Assembly (NCBI GenBank): GCA_934277435.1
Contig: CAKQUE010000004.1
Coordinates: 24,183-88,182, forward strand
Reading direction: 5' to 3'
DNA: 64,000 nt
From: an uncultured Alphaproteobacteria bacterium
GTDB lineage: Bacteria > Pseudomonadota > Alphaproteobacteria > RF32 > CAG-239
The position numbers and the translations under genes were made by a program. This document shows, piece by piece, positions 1 to 6,466 of the stretch (its first letter is position 1; each line of letters begins with the position of its first letter). The notes under the pieces are model-generated. The model was not told where the DNA came from, did not search any database, and was given only the letters and a program-made list of their open reading frames with translations.

Positions 1-403
1 CCTGAATTACTATTCCGTATTTGCGGCTTAGTTTTTCCAGCTCAGTGCAGAATTTTTCGTATTTGTCGGTCTGAGTATCCTCCGGTAGAGTTTTGTTTTT
101 TGATTGCCCCATGTAGTAGTCATAATCACTGCGAAGAATCTCTTTTGTTTTCTTCTTTCTGAAGGCATCGATAAAAGTGCCGTTTTCGATTTCATTGCAA
201 AATTCGCCGACGAGGTACTTGCCCCAGTGGCTGTCCAGTAATTCCTGTGTTTGATTGGAATCAAAGTCGCCGATCTCGTGGACTAATATCGAGGTTGCAT
301 TCCAAAGTTTTTCAGCTGTTTCCTCGCCGAATGTGCCGTAGGCTGTCCCCCATAAGCCCCATCTTTCGTTCTGCGTGTTTTTTATAATAAACAATTTTTC
401 CAT
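1..403 (-). CDS. Hypothetical phage protein, 3' end cut by window edge
   Basis: An open minus-strand frame begins at ATG 403 and stays open to base 1, giving at least 134 residues; the stop lies outside the window. A strong AAGGAA ribosome site precedes the ATG, in the same repeated leader used by the neighbouring small genes. The protein starts MEKLFIIKNTQNERWGLWGT and is hydrophilic, mixed charge, with no membrane segment or recognisable catalytic motif. I do not recognise the family. Its place in the run of small minus-strand genes suggests an accessory prophage gene. That it is coding is supported by the clean long frame with normal codon use; function is unknown. Confidence 0.75.
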   Translation of the reverse strand, partial: MEKLFIIKNTQNERWGLWGTAYGTFGEETAEKLWNATSILVHEIGDFDSNQTQELLDSHWGKYLVGEFCNEIENGTFIDAFRKKKTKEILRSDYDYYMGQSKNKTLPEDTQTDKYEKFCTELEKLSRKYGIVIQ

Positions 404-552
404 TTTTAAGTTCCTTTTTTTGAGTTAATGCATTGGCTACCTTGCCTTTGCTGTCTCAATGAATGCTTGGATTTCAACGGAAGTCCAGTCCTTTCTGCAT
501 TAAAATCGAAGAAATAGTGCAGAAAGATTTTGGCGGGGCGTTAACCCCGCCG
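404..552 (-). repeat. Repeated gene leader cassette, copy A
   Basis: This intergenic cassette lies between the gene ending at 564 and the gene starting at 403. Read on the minus strand it has a GGCGGGG hairpin (532-551), a CTTTCTGCA/TGCAGAAAG inverted pair, the core ACTGGA-N15-AAGCATTCATTGA (456-489), a conserved stretch ending TGCATTAACTC and a ribosome site. Copy B at 821-969 is nearly identical over its whole length. It probably carries the upstream gene's terminator and the downstream gene's leader. Confidence 0.75.
532..551 (-). terminator. GC-rich hairpin after the 84-residue gene
   Basis: Seven-base-pair GGCGGGG/CCCCGCC stem with a six-base loop, 12 bases past the stop of the 564-818 gene. 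There is no long U-run, so it may be a processing or stabilising hairpin rather than a strict intrinsic terminator. The same hairpin recurs at 949-968 and, with a longer loop, at 1379-1400. Confidence 0.5.
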
Positions 553-563
553 CGGTTTTAATC

Positions 564-818
564 TTACCGTCTGCCTATGCAGAATGAGGCCTCAGCCAAG
601 GCTTTTAGAGCGTTGATTGATTCTTCAATCCCCATCAGCCCACCTAAAGCGCAGTGTACCCGCCCAATGTCATTATCGGCTTCTTGCCACACTATGCCTT
701 CTTTGCCCGACGATATGCGTTTCTTAATATCTTTAAGAAGAGCCTCCATCGCTTGAATGTTTCCGGATATAATAGCCAACTTTGTTTTGGCGTCCATTTC
801 GTTATTTTCTTTTACCAT
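564..818 (-). CDS. Hypothetical small phage protein
   Basis: An 84-residue protein beginning MVKENNEMDAKTKLAIISGN, preceded by AAAGGAACTTAAA-ATG, a good ribosome site inside leader cassette B. It is predicted to be largely alpha-helical, with no membrane segment and no known motif. It sits in the row of small prophage genes between the ParB-methyltransferase and the left window edge, flanked on both sides by copies of the repeated leader. I do not recognise the family. Coding status is supported by start site and operon context; no function is proposed. Confidence 0.65.
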   Translation of the reverse strand: MVKENNEMDAKTKLAIISGNIQAMEALLKDIKKRISSGKEGIVWQEADNDIGRVHCALGGLMGIEESINALKALAEASFCIGRR

Positions 819-820
819 TT

Positions 821-969
821 TAAGTTCCTTTTCTTCTTGAGTTAATGCATCGGCTACCGTGCCTTTGCTGTCTCAATGAATGCTTGGATTTTACAGAAAG
901 TCCAGTTCTTTCAGCATTAAAATCGAAGAAATAGTGCAGAAAGATTTAGGCGGGGCATTAACCCCGCCG
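821..969 (-). repeat. Repeated gene leader cassette, copy B
   Basis: Second copy of the intergenic cassette, between the gene ending at 979 and the gene starting at 818. It contains the GGCGGGG hairpin (949-968), the CTTTCTGCA inverted pair, the ACTGGA-N15-AAGCATTCATTGA core and a ribosome site. It differs from copy A at only a scatter of positions, so the two look like a fairly recent duplication. Confidence 0.75.
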
Positions 970-978
970 GAGCCTCGG

Positions 979-1347
979 TTAAAGTCCGCTAACGTCGTAG
1001 TTTAAGCCCTCTAAAACCCGCAATTTTTCCTCGCGTGGCGGATTGGCTTCGAACCAGCACCAACCATCACTTTCGGATAAGTATCCCTTCGGTGGAAGCG
1101 GAACTATCCCTAAAAACTCGAGGACGTTGACTATTTCGTCGACTTTGACGAGTTCGTGCTTTATCAGCTCGTCAACCACATCGCGCTTACCGTGCGGCGT
1201 TCTTGCTTTTTTTCCCTTAAGTTTTTCGAGTTCGGTGTCGGCTTTTTCGATTTCGTCCATATAAGCCCAAGTGCCGTCTTCCTCACAGCGGGCGATGCGC
1301 TTGTCAAAATCCGGTGCTTGTTTCGTTTCGTGATACCATGTAATCAT
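979..1347 (-). CDS. Hypothetical phage protein
   Basis: A 122-residue acidic/basic mixed protein starting MITWYHETKQAPDF, with AAAGGAATAAAAA-ATG as ribosome site. The middle (about residues 32-75) is strongly charged and probably helical or coiled-coil. The C-terminal third contains several Trp and Pro residues (a GWCWFEANPP segment). I do not recognise the family. It lies in the prophage small-gene run, followed by leader cassette B and preceded by a GGCGGGG hairpin. No function proposed. Confidence 0.65.
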   Translation of the reverse strand: MITWYHETKQAPDFDKRIARCEEDGTWAYMDEIEKADTELEKLKGKKARTPHGKRDVVDELIKHELVKVDEIVNVLEFLGIVPLPPKGYLSESDGWCWFEANPPREEKLRVLEGLNYDVSGL

Positions 1348-1378
1348 TTTTTATTCCTTTTTCTTTAGCATTCATCGT

Positions 1379-1400
1379 GGCGGGGCTTGGCGGCCCCGCC
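1379..1400 (-). terminator. GC-rich hairpin between small phage genes
   Basis: GGCGGGG/CCCCGCC stem with an eight-base loop directly after the stop of the 1409-1615 gene, of the same type as those at 532-551 and 949-968. Without a U-run it may act as a transcript end, processing site or stability element. Confidence 0.45.
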
Positions 1401-1408
1401 GTTGTCCT

Positions 1409-1615
1409 TTAGTCCACGTCAAACCATTCTGTGCAGGTTGCCAGCAGGTGGTTATAATCGCCGCTGGTCGCTTCCTTTTGGAACTCGTCCCGCTCTTCTT
1501 TGCTTAACTTTGCGCGGCGCATCGCTTCGAGGCATTTGCCGAGGATACTGAATGCGTTGCCGTCTTGGCCGACCAGTTGCACGTGGATTTCCGGATGTTT
1601 TACTTCTTTTTCCAT
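1409..1615 (-). CDS. Conserved phage-associated hypothetical protein
   Basis: A 68-residue protein with the pattern HPEI-VQLVGQDGNAFSILG near the N-terminus and an EATSGDYNHLL segment before a C-terminal WFDVD. From memory this pattern matches a small conserved hypothetical family common in prophages and temperate phages, whose function is unknown. An AAAAGGAAAATTAAA-ATG ribosome site precedes it, within leader cassette C. It has no membrane segment. The recognisable family supports calling the left region a prophage rather than a plasmid-type island. Confidence 0.75.
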   Translation of the reverse strand: MEKEVKHPEIHVQLVGQDGNAFSILGKCLEAMRRAKLSKEERDEFQKEATSGDYNHLLATCTEWFDVD

Positions 1616-1617
1616 TT

Positions 1618-1707
1618 TAATTTTCCTTTTCTTTTTGAGTTAATGCATCGGCTACCGTGCCTTTGCTGTCTCAATGAATGCTTGGAAACACAATAAAGTC
1701 CAGTCAA
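1618..1707 (-). repeat. Repeated gene leader cassette, copy C
   Basis: Third, shorter copy of the leader, upstream of the 1409-1615 gene. It keeps the ACTGGA-N15-AAGCATTCATTGA core with the same 15-base gap and the downstream TGCATTAACTC block, but lacks the GGCGGGG hairpin and CTTTCTGCA pair. The rest of the 280-base gap (1708-1895) is AT-rich and holds only the hairpin at 1853-1879. Confidence 0.7.
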
Positions 1708-1852
1708 TAACGCATATTTTTTAATTATAAGTTATTGATAATAAATAATAATTTGAAAACAGCCACACAGCTTGGTGATTATTTGCGGTACGTGCGATGT
1801 AACTTTTTTTTCGTACAATATACCGCTTAATTAATTATACTTTGAAACAAGC

Positions 1853-1879
1853 GCGTGTCCGGCGATTTTCCGGACACGC
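1853..1879 (-). terminator. Perfect 10-bp hairpin after the 82-residue gene
   Basis: GCGTGTCCGG and CCGGACACGC form a perfect 10-bp stem with a seven-base loop, 16 bases beyond the stop of the 1896-2144 gene. A short T-rich stretch follows on the minus strand. It is a likely transcription terminator or 3' stabiliser for the methyltransferase-side transcript. Confidence 0.6.
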
Positions 1880-1895
1880 AAAGGAGAATTTTAAC

Positions 1896-2144
1896 TTATC
1901 TAATATGCCGAATATACCATTCCGCGTGGGAATAGTTATTAAAGTTCCATTGCAAACTCAGTAAAAAGTCGGCTTCGCTCAAGTGCTTTTGCATAAACTC
2001 CGGCAGAAAAGCGTTCTTTTCGGTTTCGTGGCGAATAAAGCCTTGGTAAGCCCGTTCAAACTCGGTTTTGAATTGTGCCTTAAATTCATCAAAGGAGAGC
2101 ACCAGTTGTTCACGGGTGCGTTTGTTTTCAAGGGTAATCCGCAT
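1896..2144 (-). CDS. Hypothetical phage protein
   Basis: An 82-residue protein starting MRITLENKRTREQLVLSFDE, rich in aromatic and charged residues, with no membrane segment. Its start is two bases beyond the stop of the preceding 106-residue gene (2147), so the two are probably translationally coupled. A strong hairpin follows. I do not recognise the family; it is probably a small regulatory or accessory prophage protein. Confidence 0.65.
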   Translation of the reverse strand: MRITLENKRTREQLVLSFDEFKAQFKTEFERAYQGFIRHETEKNAFLPEFMQKHLSEADFLLSLQWNFNNYSHAEWYIRHIR

Positions 2145-2146
2145 CG

Positions 2147-2467
2147 TTAATCCTCCACTTTGATACCAAGGTAACGGCAGTAGCTTGAACCGGATGGATC
2201 AGTATAAAGCGGTTGTTTGCCCTCACAGGTTAATTCGATGACTTGCCTGTACTCAATTCCATCGTAAACCTTATATCCACCTTTACCGGCTAAAAAGTCG
2301 TAGTCGTTAAGTGGATGTTTGCAGAGCGTTTCATATTGTATCGGTGTTAATGCTATTGTTTCGATAATTTCCGCAACCTCATATACCGGAGGATAATCTT
2401 CAGCTTTGCTTAAAACTTCTTTGATGTTGCTTGGCTTTCTGAGCATGTATGTTTTGACTGTTTTCAT
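2147..2467 (-). CDS. Hypothetical phage protein
   Basis: A 106-residue soluble protein starting MKTVKTYMLRKPSNIKEVLS, with ribosome site AAAGGAACTAAAAA-ATG. It is followed immediately by the 82-residue gene, suggesting a two-gene unit. The leader upstream (copy D of the repeated core) overlaps the last codons of the ParB-methyltransferase gene. No catalytic motif is visible and I do not recognise the family with confidence. Confidence 0.65.
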   Translation of the reverse strand: MKTVKTYMLRKPSNIKEVLSKAEDYPPVYEVAEIIETIALTPIQYETLCKHPLNDYDFLAGKGGYKVYDGIEYRQVIELTCEGKQPLYTDPSGSSYCRYLGIKVED

Positions 2468-2500
2468 TTTTTAGTTCCTTTATCTGTTAATGTTTACAAG

Positions 2501-2535
2501 TCAATGAATGCTTGCTTTTCAGAACTTATCCAGTC
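2501..2535 (-). repeat. Repeated leader core, copy D
   Basis: ACTGGA-N15-AAGCATTCATTGA core with the same gap as copies A to C. Here the ACTGGA half is formed by the last sense codons and stop of the ParB-methyltransferase, so the repeat runs across a gene boundary. A diverged version also lies inside the coding region of the small gene at 9150-9302. Confidence 0.6.
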
Positions 2536-3803
2536 AATTCGACATCATTTTGCGATAATTCTGCATTATTTTCAGGTGCTTCCTCGATGTTCGCCAATAG
2601 TTCCGCTTTTCTGCCGGTATATTCCTCCCAACGCTTAACAATAACGTCGCAAAACTTCGGATCTAACTCAATTAGACGAGCTACTCGACCGTTTTTTTCG
2701 GCCGCAATTAAGGTTGAACCGGAGCCGCCGAACCCGTCTAACACGATATCGCCGAGTTTGGAACTGTTATTTATGGCTCTTTCCACCAATTCGACCGGCT
2801 TCATGGTCGGGTGCAAGTCGTTCCGGACAGGCTTGTTGTATTCCCAAACATCCGCTTGATCACGATCGCCGCACCAGTAGTGCTTTTTATCTGCGCCCCA
2901 GCCGTAAAGAATAGGCTCATATTGCCGCTGATAATCCGCCCGACCAAGCGTAAACGTGTTTTTCGCCCAGATTATAAAAGTCGACCATTTGCCGCCGGCC
3001 GCAATGAATGCCGAATAAAGCGTGTGCAGTTCTGATGAGCTCATGCAGACGTAGGCGGCACCGTTATTGAACATCATTAAATTTGAGAGGCTGTCGGTCA
3101 AAAATTGTCCGAAGTCATCGCCGAGGTTGTCGTTCATAATCGTGCGGTTATGGTTCGGCGAAGAGTGGTAGCGGAGCTTGTCTTTCATTGTCGCTCCATA
3201 GTTAACGTTATACGGCGGATCCGTGAATATCATGGCGGCGCAGTCGTCTCGCATCAATTTTCGCACGTCGTCAAACATCGTGGTGTCGCCGCACATCAAA
3301 CGATGTTCGCCCAAAATCCACACGTCGCCTCGTTTGGTTATCGGCTCAACTGGAGCTTCGGGGATTTCGTCCTCTTCCGATTTCGCATCTGTTTGAGGTT
3401 CGCCAAAATTTTCCAACTCTTTAAGCTCATCTTCGCTGAAACCTAAAATATCAAGATTAAAATCGCTTTCCTCAAGCTCTTTCATCTCCAGAGCCAACAT
3501 TTCCTCGTCCCAACCGGCGTTCAGGGCAATTTTATTGTCGGCAATAACCAAAGCCTTGCGTTGGGTTTCGGTCAAGTTCGGCAAGCAAATAACCGGTACT
3601 TCGGTTAAGCCCAGCCGTTGAGCGGCAAGCAGTCGACCGTGACCGGCGATGATGACATTGTCGCCACCGATTAAAATCGGGTTAGTAAATCCGAATTCTT
3701 TTATGCTCGCCATAATCTGAGCGATTTGCTCTTCGTTGTGCGTGCGTGAGTTTCGGGCATACGGAATCAAATCCGCAACCGGAAAAGTGGCGTGAAATTC
3801 CAT
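2526..3803 (-). CDS. ParB-domain DNA methyltransferase fusion
   Basis: A 425-residue protein. Residues 1-110 are a ParB/Srx-type N-terminal domain with the GHGRLLAAQRLG signature at 54-65. Residues 155-400 are a beta-class N4/N6 DNA methyltransferase with motif IV DPPY at 195-198 and the SAM-binding motif FGGSGS at 357-362. The order (motif IV before motif I) is that of beta-class amino methyltransferases. Such fusions are common in prophages, where they modify phage DNA against host restriction; no cognate endonuclease is seen. The target sequence cannot be read from the protein. It is downstream of a prophage-encoded SAM synthetase, consistent with a need for methyl donor. The start at 3803 follows an AGAGGA ribosome site. 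Confidence 0.93.
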   Translation of the reverse strand: MEFHATFPVADLIPYARNSRTHNEEQIAQIMASIKEFGFTNPILIGGDNVIIAGHGRLLAAQRLGLTEVPVICLPNLTETQRKALVIADNKIALNAGWDEEMLALEMKELEESDFNLDILGFSEDELKELENFGEPQTDAKSEEDEIPEAPVEPITKRGDVWILGEHRLMCGDTTMFDDVRKLMRDDCAAMIFTDPPYNVNYGATMKDKLRYHSSPNHNRTIMNDNLGDDFGQFLTDSLSNLMMFNNGAAYVCMSSSELHTLYSAFIAAGGKWSTFIIWAKNTFTLGRADYQRQYEPILYGWGADKKHYWCGDRDQADVWEYNKPVRNDLHPTMKPVELVERAINNSSKLGDIVLDGFGGSGSTLIAAEKNGRVARLIELDPKFCDVIVKRWEEYTGRKAELLANIEEAPENNAELSQNDVELTG

Positions 3804-3828
3804 TGTAAAAATCCTCTAAAAAATGAAA

Positions 3829-3920
3829 GTGACCAACCAAAAGTGACCAGTGACCAGCCGAGAAAAAGCTGAATTTCTCAAAACCCTTATGTAGCAAGGG
3901 TTTTGAGAGGTGGGTGACCA
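3829..3920. repeat. GTGACCA iteron-like repeats upstream of the methyltransferase
   Basis: Four identical GTGACCA heptamers at 3829, 3843, 3850 and 3914, spaced 14, 7 and 64 bases apart, lie between the methyltransferase start and metK. Short direct repeats in multiples of seven suggest a repressor or replication-protein binding cluster. No protein in the window can be assigned to them. Confidence 0.55.
3877..3907. terminator. 12-bp perfect hairpin between metK and the methyltransferase
   Basis: CTCAAAACCCTT and AAGGGTTTTGAG form a perfect 12-bp stem with a seven-base loop, embedded among the GTGACCA repeats. There is no clean U-run on either strand. It could terminate or process the metK transcript, or be part of an operator. 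Confidence 0.5.
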
Positions 3921-4004
3921 GTAAACAAAAAGTTGTTTGACTAGATTTTTAACGCGGCTTGCGCCCCCGCATACGCCCCAAGCCAAGGAAGGACCCGCTC
4001 GATT

Positions 4005-5006
4005 TTATGCAATGCCATTGCGGCAAAGTTTGGCAAAAATAGGTTTGTTAAGGTCAAGTTCTTCCACCAACTCAAAAGGTTTCTTGTTAAATTCAATCGT
4101 GGTTGTGGTTATCACACCATCTTTGATTGTTTTGATTGCCGCGCTCGGTAACTTGGCTTTTCCGATGCACGAGGACAGATAAACAAAACACTCGTCGTTA
4201 TCTTGCAAATATTCCAACGCCAGTTTGCGGGCGTAAAAATTAAGCGTCACATCGGCTTTGCTGGCGTCTTTGCCCCACGGACAACCACCGCCAATCGGAG
4301 CAGCCGCCGAATAGAAATCGCAAGCCAGCTTACGGCCGGTCACACCACAGTCGGCAATTGACGAGTGGCGAGTATATTTACCAGTGCCGTTGATGATAAT
4401 GTTTTCAGGTTCTTCTCCCAACGACATAATGATAAAGGTTGTCAAATCCACATCTTTCAACATCGGAATGGCGACAACCGCGGTTTCAACGCCACCCAGC
4501 TCATTGAGAGTAATTTGGGCTTTGATGTCAATTCCGAGGTGGATGTTTTGCAAAGCGTACTCATACAAAGCGTCGCAGAGTTTTTTCGCCAAGTATTGCT
4601 CACGGCTGATATTGCCGACGCCTTTGCATGCGTAACCCACAAACACTCCTTGATCACCCCAGCCGTTTTGCTCAACGCCTTGCGAGATGTCCGACGATTG
4701 CTGTCCAATGAGATTTATAACTTGAATTTTTGCCGGATTTACGGCGTTATCTTTCCAACGCAAGCGGTAAGTTTCATCGTAGCCGATTTCTCTAAGCGCG
4801 GCGATTACATAATCTTTAGCATTTGTTAAATTGACATCGCCGGAAATCTCACCGCCCAAAACCACGGTATTGTCTTTAATCATAACTTCCACGGCGTAAC
4901 GGACATTGGTGTCTTGCTCAATCATCCTGTCCAGAATGTAACTGGAGATATAGTCGGCGGTTTTGTCCGGATGTCCCAACGACACGGCCTCGGCGGTTTT
5001 AATCAT
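4005..5006 (-). CDS. metK: Prophage S-adenosylmethionine synthetase, compact type
   Basis: Converts ATP and methionine into S-adenosylmethionine. From the ATG at 5006 (AAGGAA ribosome site six bases upstream) it is 333 residues; upstream in-frame ATGs exist but have no homology to the second copy. The start MIKTAEAVSLGHPDKTADY matches the chromosomal metK at 58884 almost exactly. It keeps GHPDK, GGEIS, WGDQG, DCGVTGRK and GKDASKAD, the substrate and phosphate/metal motifs of MetK. It is about 50 residues shorter than the usual 380-400, mostly at the C-terminus. It sits between the methyltransferase and DUF6362 genes, behind its own promoter and hairpins, so it probably supplies SAM during phage growth. 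Confidence 0.9.
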   Translation of the reverse strand: MIKTAEAVSLGHPDKTADYISSYILDRMIEQDTNVRYAVEVMIKDNTVVLGGEISGDVNLTNAKDYVIAALREIGYDETYRLRWKDNAVNPAKIQVINLIGQQSSDISQGVEQNGWGDQGVFVGYACKGVGNISREQYLAKKLCDALYEYALQNIHLGIDIKAQITLNELGGVETAVVAIPMLKDVDLTTFIIMSLGEEPENIIINGTGKYTRHSSIADCGVTGRKLACDFYSAAAPIGGGCPWGKDASKADVTLNFYARKLALEYLQDNDECFVYLSSCIGKAKLPSAAIKTIKDGVITTTTIEFNKKPFELVEELDLNKPIFAKLCRNGIA

Positions 5007-5034
5007 AAACATTTCCTTTCTTGCATAAAAAAGC

Positions 5035-5056
5035 CCGCTGACGGCATAGTCAGCGG
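5035..5056 (-). terminator. Leader hairpin with U-run just before prophage metK
   Basis: CCGCTGAC/GTCAGCGG stem with a six-base loop followed on the minus strand by GCTTTTTT, a classical intrinsic terminator form, lying only about 30 bases before the metK start. It may terminate the upstream operon, or act as an attenuator within the metK leader. Confidence 0.7.
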
Positions 5057-5076
5057 ACGATAAAAACATAAGAAAA

Positions 5077-5099
5077 GGGACGATTTCACATCTCGTCCC
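5077..5099 (-). terminator. First leader hairpin of prophage metK
   Basis: GGGACGA/TCGTCCC stem with a nine-base loop followed by TTTTCTT on the minus strand. It begins at the predicted transcription start, so any transcript from the promoter at 5102-5142 would open with this hairpin and then meet the second one at 5035-5056. Confidence 0.6.
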
Positions 5100-5101
5100 G
5101 A

Positions 5102-5142
5102 ATTATACCTTGTTTTATAACCATATTTGGCAAAAATGTAAA
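5102..5142 (-). promoter_or_regulatory. Predicted sigma-70-type promoter for prophage metK
   Basis: On the minus strand a TTTACA box (5137-5142) is 17 bases from TATAAA (5114-5119), and a perfect TATAAT follows at 5102-5107. It lies between the DUF6362 stop and metK, so metK probably has transcription independent of the upstream genes. Confidence 0.5.
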
Positions 5143-5156
5143 CCACAAAGATGTCA

Positions 5157-5540
5157 TTACATTTTTTTGTCATAAAGTAAGCCATAAATTTTTGCCAATG
5201 CAACATTATAACTCTTTGACAACCCTTGCCGAGAAACGCAAAACTCCCGACACAGCAACTTCCACGGTATGTGGTTGGCTCTTTTCCAAACGAGCCGACG
5301 TTCATCAACCGATAAAATCGGCAGCCACACCAACATGACACGCTCCCAAAGTGAAATTTGCTCTTGAGTGGGATAAACCTTGATTGGTTTCTTCTCCATA
5401 AAAATCAGCTCTTGAGCCGTGTATACGATTTCGGGCATACAAGAGCGATACTTTGGTGCACGCACTGGAGGTAACAAACGTTCCACATAAGCGGCGGTTT
5501 CCAAATCATTTTTTATTTTTTCCAACATTTCATCAGTCAT
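5157..5540 (-). CDS. DUF6362 family phage protein
   Basis: A 127-residue protein with the layout of DUF6362: an N-terminal helical part, a middle with RAPKYRSCMPEIVY, and a C-terminal helix-turn-helix-like segment around DERRLVWKRANHIPWKLLCREF. The family is found in alphaproteobacterial prophages next to replication genes and resembles small DNA-binding or terminase-related regulators, but its role is not established. It overlaps the upstream replication-type gene by eight bases, so the two are probably co-translated. Confidence 0.75.
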   Translation of the reverse strand: MTDEMLEKIKNDLETAAYVERLLPPVRAPKYRSCMPEIVYTAQELIFMEKKPIKVYPTQEQISLWERVMLVWLPILSVDERRLVWKRANHIPWKLLCREFCVSRQGLSKSYNVALAKIYGLLYDKKM

Positions 5541-6195
5541 TTTGCATCGCCTTTACCTTGCCCAGCATATTCGCGCAAACATCGGACATTGTTTCCATTT
5601 CCGAAAAAGACAATTTGTTTTCTTTGCAAAACCACTTGCGTACGGCTTTTCGCCAATCCAAAGCTATATATTTTTTCCCGTTCATCCAACCTCGTTCGGC
5701 GTTCCACCGCACAAAAGCCACAGGGTCTATCGTGTAACCGCTTTTTTGACAGTAATCGGCGACGTCTTCCACGCTCGGAGCGCCGGTAAATTCAGCTTTA
5801 TCCACAGATTTAGCCGCTTTATCTTTATCTCCAGATTCATTTACACTTACAGATTCATTCTCATTCTCCGATTCATCTGATGGGGAGGTTGGGGTGTTTG
5901 CTTGTTTTTTGCTTGCATCTTGCTTGGCTTTTGCTTGACGTTTGCTTCCGCCTTTTGCGCCGCTTGCTTGTCTAATTTCACGCATTTCCAAATACTTGGC
6001 GTTATTTTTATCAATTGTTTCTTGAATGGCGTCAAATCGCTGCTTAACCAAATCCGATAATTTAAAAGAAACGGCGCCGTAAAAGTTAATTTCGCACAGT
6101 GCGATAATTAAATCGGCCACTTGATTTTTCTTGAAGTTATGCACAGCGGCGAGGAAGTCCGCAGGATACAACACAAACGAAGTCTTTTTATCCAT
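5533..6195 (-). CDS. Phage replication-type protein (DUF6291/DnaD-like)
   Basis: A 220-residue protein from ATG 6195 (GGAGG five bases upstream; a farther ATG at 6207 has no ribosome site). Residues 1-80 (starting MDKKTSFVLYPADF) resemble the N-terminal domain of phage DUF6291/replication initiator-like proteins. Residues 85-140 are a low-complexity Lys/Ala/Ser/Glu linker, and the C-terminal 80 residues resemble the short domain found at the end of DnaD-type helicase loaders (YCQKSGYTIDP, DWRKAVRKW). The layout suggests a phage replication initiation or helicase-loading protein. Inferred from domain layout only. Confidence 0.7.
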   Translation of the reverse strand: MDKKTSFVLYPADFLAAVHNFKKNQVADLIIALCEINFYGAVSFKLSDLVKQRFDAIQETIDKNNAKYLEMREIRQASGAKGGSKRQAKAKQDASKKQANTPTSPSDESENENESVSVNESGDKDKAAKSVDKAEFTGAPSVEDVADYCQKSGYTIDPVAFVRWNAERGWMNGKKYIALDWRKAVRKWFCKENKLSFSEMETMSDVCANMLGKVKAMQND

Positions 6196-6403
6196 TGTAG
6201 CCTCCATTGCAATTTCCGTCTTTAACTGTCGATTTTATTCTTTTTACGCCTTGTATCCACAAAAGAGCCAATTTGGCTCGTCGCAGTTCTTTTTTTATTT
6301 CAAGTTCTATTTCTTTTAACGCTTTTGAATTCAAGTGAAGCAACATCCAAAGTGGAATGCTTCTGATTTTCTCATAAATTGGTTGATTGTTTGTGTAATG
6401 CAT
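6188..6403 (-). CDS. Hypothetical small phage protein
   Basis: A 71-residue basic protein starting MHYTNNQPIYEKIRSIPLWM, with an excellent ribosome site (AGGAGGACTAA-ATG). Its stop overlaps the start of the replication-type gene, so it heads that operon. The middle is an amphipathic Lys/Arg/Glu-rich helix. I do not recognise it; position suggests an early phage gene. The 32-bp element at 6435-6466 lies directly upstream. Confidence 0.7.
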   Translation of the reverse strand: MHYTNNQPIYEKIRSIPLWMLLHLNSKALKEIELEIKKELRRAKLALLWIQGVKRIKSTVKDGNCNGGYNG

Positions 6404-6434
6404 TTAGTCCTCCTTAAATAACAGCCTTACACAT

Positions 6435-6466
6435 AGAACAAGTTTAAAAGTTTCATAATCGTTCTC
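6435..6466 (-). promoter_or_regulatory. 32-bp GAGAAC-N21-GTTCT element, copy 1
   Basis: On the minus strand: GAGAACGATT, AT-rich spacer, TTTAACTTGTTCT-like end. An almost identical element with the same 21-base gap lies at 9319-9350; both precede well-placed ribosome sites of operon-leading genes. This copy overlaps the last codons of the sigma-like gene. The GAAC box resembles ECF-type -35 elements; alternatively it is a dyad operator. Confidence 0.6.

Noticed and set aside
28..264. A 78-residue minus-strand frame at the left edge
   Set aside because: It lies inside the longer open frame 1-403 in another phase, has no ribosome site and an unlikely composition; the 403 start has a strong site and conserved leader.
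3682..3897. 71-residue frame overlapping the methyltransferase start
   Set aside because: Runs through the hairpin and iteron region and the 5' part of a clear gene in another frame; no ribosome site.
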